A stretch of DNA of 8,555 nucleotides, from NCBI GenBank assembly GCA_027058255.1, contig JALUTE010000341.1, positions 1 through 8,555 of the forward strand, given 5' to 3'. Below, piece after piece: positions 7,299 to 8,555 of this stretch. The notes below the pieces were generated by a model that was not told where the DNA came from, did no database searches, and was given only the letters and a program-made list of their open reading frames with translations. The translations under genes and the position numbers were made by a program. Positions within the stretch are counted from its first letter, which is position 1; the number at the start of each line of letters is the position of its first letter. The stretch is from Methyloligella sp. Lineage in GTDB: Bacteria; Pseudomonadota; Alphaproteobacteria; Rhizobiales; JALUTE01.

Positions 7299-7370
7299 GG
7301 CGCGAGGCGCCCAAAGGCTTGACCCGCCCGCACGCCGGACGGCGCAGGCACACCATGCCCGGGACCCGGG
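7299..7370. terminator. Candidate bidirectional termination region between convergent genes
   Basis: The 87-base spacer between the sufA stop and the helicase stop holds three small perfect hairpins: GGCGC-GAG-GCGCC (7299-7311), CGCC-GGAC-GGCG (7333-7344) and CCCGG-GAC-CCGGG (7358-7370). Transcripts from both sides must end near here. None is followed by a T-run on either strand, so the assignment rests on position and GC-rich stems only; Rho-dependent ending is equally possible. Confidence 0.3.
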
Positions 7371-7375
7371 AGATA

Positions 7376-8555
7376 TCAGCCCTCGTTGCGCACGGGGCGC
7401 TTGAGGAACTCCGGCACGTGAGAGCCGAGCCCGCGCACGGGTGCGCCCTTCTTCTTCGCAGCCGGCTTGGCCTCCTTGGCGGGCGCGGATGCTCTGCGCC
7501 CTGCGGCATCCTCGCGGCTGGCGGGGCTGACGGGCCGGGGCTTGGCGCTTGCCGTGCCGCGCTCCGCGGGCCGGCGCGTGCGGCTGCGTGATCGCGCTGG
7601 CGCGTCCGTCTTGGGCGCCGCCTCCGCCTTCGGCGAAGCCTCCGATCGTGCGGCCGCAGGGGGATCGCCCTTTGCCGGCGCCGGTGCCTTGCTCGCACTC
7701 TCGGACCGCCCGCGGCCGCCCCGCCGGCGCGGCCTGCGGGCCTGCACCGCATCCTTGCGCTCGGCGCGCGCGGCGTTTCTGCCCCCGCGCGAGGCACCGC
7801 CGCGACCCCGGCCACGCCGGCGCGCCCGGCCCTCGCTCAGCGCCTCCTCGTCCGGCGGCTCGCCGATCCACGCGATCGGCTGCTTTGTGAGCGCCTCGAT
7901 CTCGGCGAGCATCTTCATGTCGTCGGCGGTGACCAGCGTTGCGGCGAAGCCCTTGCGCCCGGCCCGGCCGGTGCGGCCGATGCGGTGGACATAGTCCTCC
8001 GCATGCACGGGCACGTCGAAATTGAACACATGGCTCACCTCGGGAATGTCGAGCCCGCGCGCGGCCACGTCGCTGGCGGCCAGCAGGGCGATCTCGCCAT
8101 TGCGGAAGGCCTCGAGCGTGGCCATGCGCTCATGCTGGTTCATGTCCCCGTGCAGAGCGCCGGCATTGAAGCCGTGCTTCAGGAGCGAGCGGTGCAGGAT
8201 GGCCACGTCCCGCTTGCGGTTGCAGAAGATGATGGCATTCTTCAACGCCTCCCCCTGCTCGCGGATGAGCTGGCGCAGGGCCTCGCGTTTCTCCGCCGGC
8301 TCGGCCGACACGAAGAGGGCGCGCTGGGTGATGGTTCCCGCCGCCGTCGACGGGGGGGAGGCCTCGATGCGCACCGGATCGCGCAGGAACTGCTTGACCA
8401 GGCGCTGGATCACCGGCGGCATGGTCGCCGAGAAGAAGAGCGTCTGACGGCGCGGCGGCAAGAGCTTGGCGATGCGCTCGATATCGGGGATGAACCCCAT
8501 GTCCAGCATGCGGTCCGCCTCGTCGATGACGAGAATCTCGACGGCGGTGAGCAGG
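7376..8555 (-). CDS. DEAD-box RNA helicase, RhlE-like, N-terminus outside the window
   Basis: ATP-dependent RNA helicase of the DEAD-box family, with likely roles in ribosome assembly, RNA turnover or cold adaptation. The frame is open to the right edge and 392 residues are visible. Numbering from the first visible residue: motif II DEAD at 11-14 (bases 8513-8524), motif III SAT at 42-44, motif IV IIFCNRKRD at 108-116, motif V SDVAARGLDIP at 161-171, and motif VI HRIGRTGRAG at 190-199. The missing part should hold the Q motif, Walker A and motifs Ia/Ib, about 150 residues. The ATG at 8507-8509 is internal (MLDMGF just after DEAD) and is not the start. After the helicase core, about 150 residues form a basic low-complexity tail: an Arg/Gly-rich block, then an Ala/Pro/Lys/Ser stretch, ending in RGLGSHVPEFLKRPV. 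The core most resembles RhlE. It is convergent with the suf operon and shows no functional link to it. Confidence 0.93.
   Translation of the reverse strand, partial: LLTAVEILVIDEADRMLDMGFIPDIERIAKLLPPRRQTLFFSATMPPVIQRLVKQFLRDPVRIEASPPSTAAGTITQRALFVSAEPAEKREALRQLIREQGEALKNAIIFCNRKRDVAILHRSLLKHGFNAGALHGDMNQHERMATLEAFRNGEIALLAASDVAARGLDIPEVSHVFNFDVPVHAEDYVHRIGRTGRAGRKGFAATLVTADDMKMLAEIEALTKQPIAWIGEPPDEEALSEGRARRRGRGRGGASRGGRNAARAERKDAVQARRPRRRGGRGRSESASKAPAPAKGDPPAAARSEASPKAEAAPKTDAPARSRSRTRRPAERGTASAKPRPVSPASREDAAGRRASAPAKEAKPAAKKKGAPVRGLGSHVPEFLKRPVRNEG

Noticed and set aside
7376..7994. Overlapping open frames on both strands across the helicase tail
   Set aside because: They arise from the low-complexity, very GC-rich tail. 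Only the frame continuous with the helicase motifs and ending at 7376 is supported.
1..8555. tRNA, rRNA, CRISPR array, insertion sequence, phage or toxin-antitoxin genes
   Set aside because: No spaced direct repeats, transposase motifs, cloverleaf structures or small toxin-like genes were seen. Base composition and gene packing are uniform along the operon.

Overview
The window is a high-GC bacterial chromosomal segment (third codon positions almost all G or C) carrying a nearly complete SUF iron-sulfur cluster assembly operon on the + strand, followed by a convergent DEAD-box RNA helicase on the - strand. The gene order (NifS/IscS-type cysteine desulfurase, sufB, sufC, sufD, sufS, a DUF59/MIP18-family gene, a HesB/IscA-type carrier) is the arrangement known from Alphaproteobacteria, especially Hyphomicrobiales (Rhizobiales) and relatives. 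The RhlE-like helicase, with its basic disordered tail and short C-terminal motif, fits the same group. Genus or species cannot be told from the sequence.

Layout: 1-1151 group I cysteine desulfurase, missing only the first base of its start codon; 1235-2704 sufB; 2812-3570 sufC; 3570-4913 sufD, overlapping sufC by one base; 4944-6215 sufS (group II cysteine desulfurase); 6249-6788 DUF59/SufT-like factor with an unusually long N-terminal extension; 6872-7288 SufA/IscA-like carrier; 7289-7375 a short convergent spacer with small GC hairpins; 7376-8555 (- strand) RhlE-like helicase, whose N-terminus lies outside the window. No gap between genes exceeds about 110 bases, so there is no long empty stretch.

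How it works together: a cysteine desulfurase takes sulfur from L-cysteine as a persulfide. The SufB-SufC-SufD scaffold, driven by SufC ATP hydrolysis, builds the cluster. SufA carries it, and the DUF59 protein helps maturation of target proteins. All seven suf genes run the same way with spacers of -1 to 107 bases, consistent with one transcript. The promoter, and any iron- or cluster-sensing regulator such as an IscR/RirA-type gene, must lie upstream of the window. No SufE- or SufU-type sulfur acceptor gene is present here.

I do not see an undescribed system. The window is an orderly housekeeping operon. The points most worth a second look are the long DUF59 N-terminal extension and the inverted repeats in its DNA, two desulfurases of different classes without a SufE partner, the hairpin-bearing sufB-sufC spacer, and the bipartite helicase tail.
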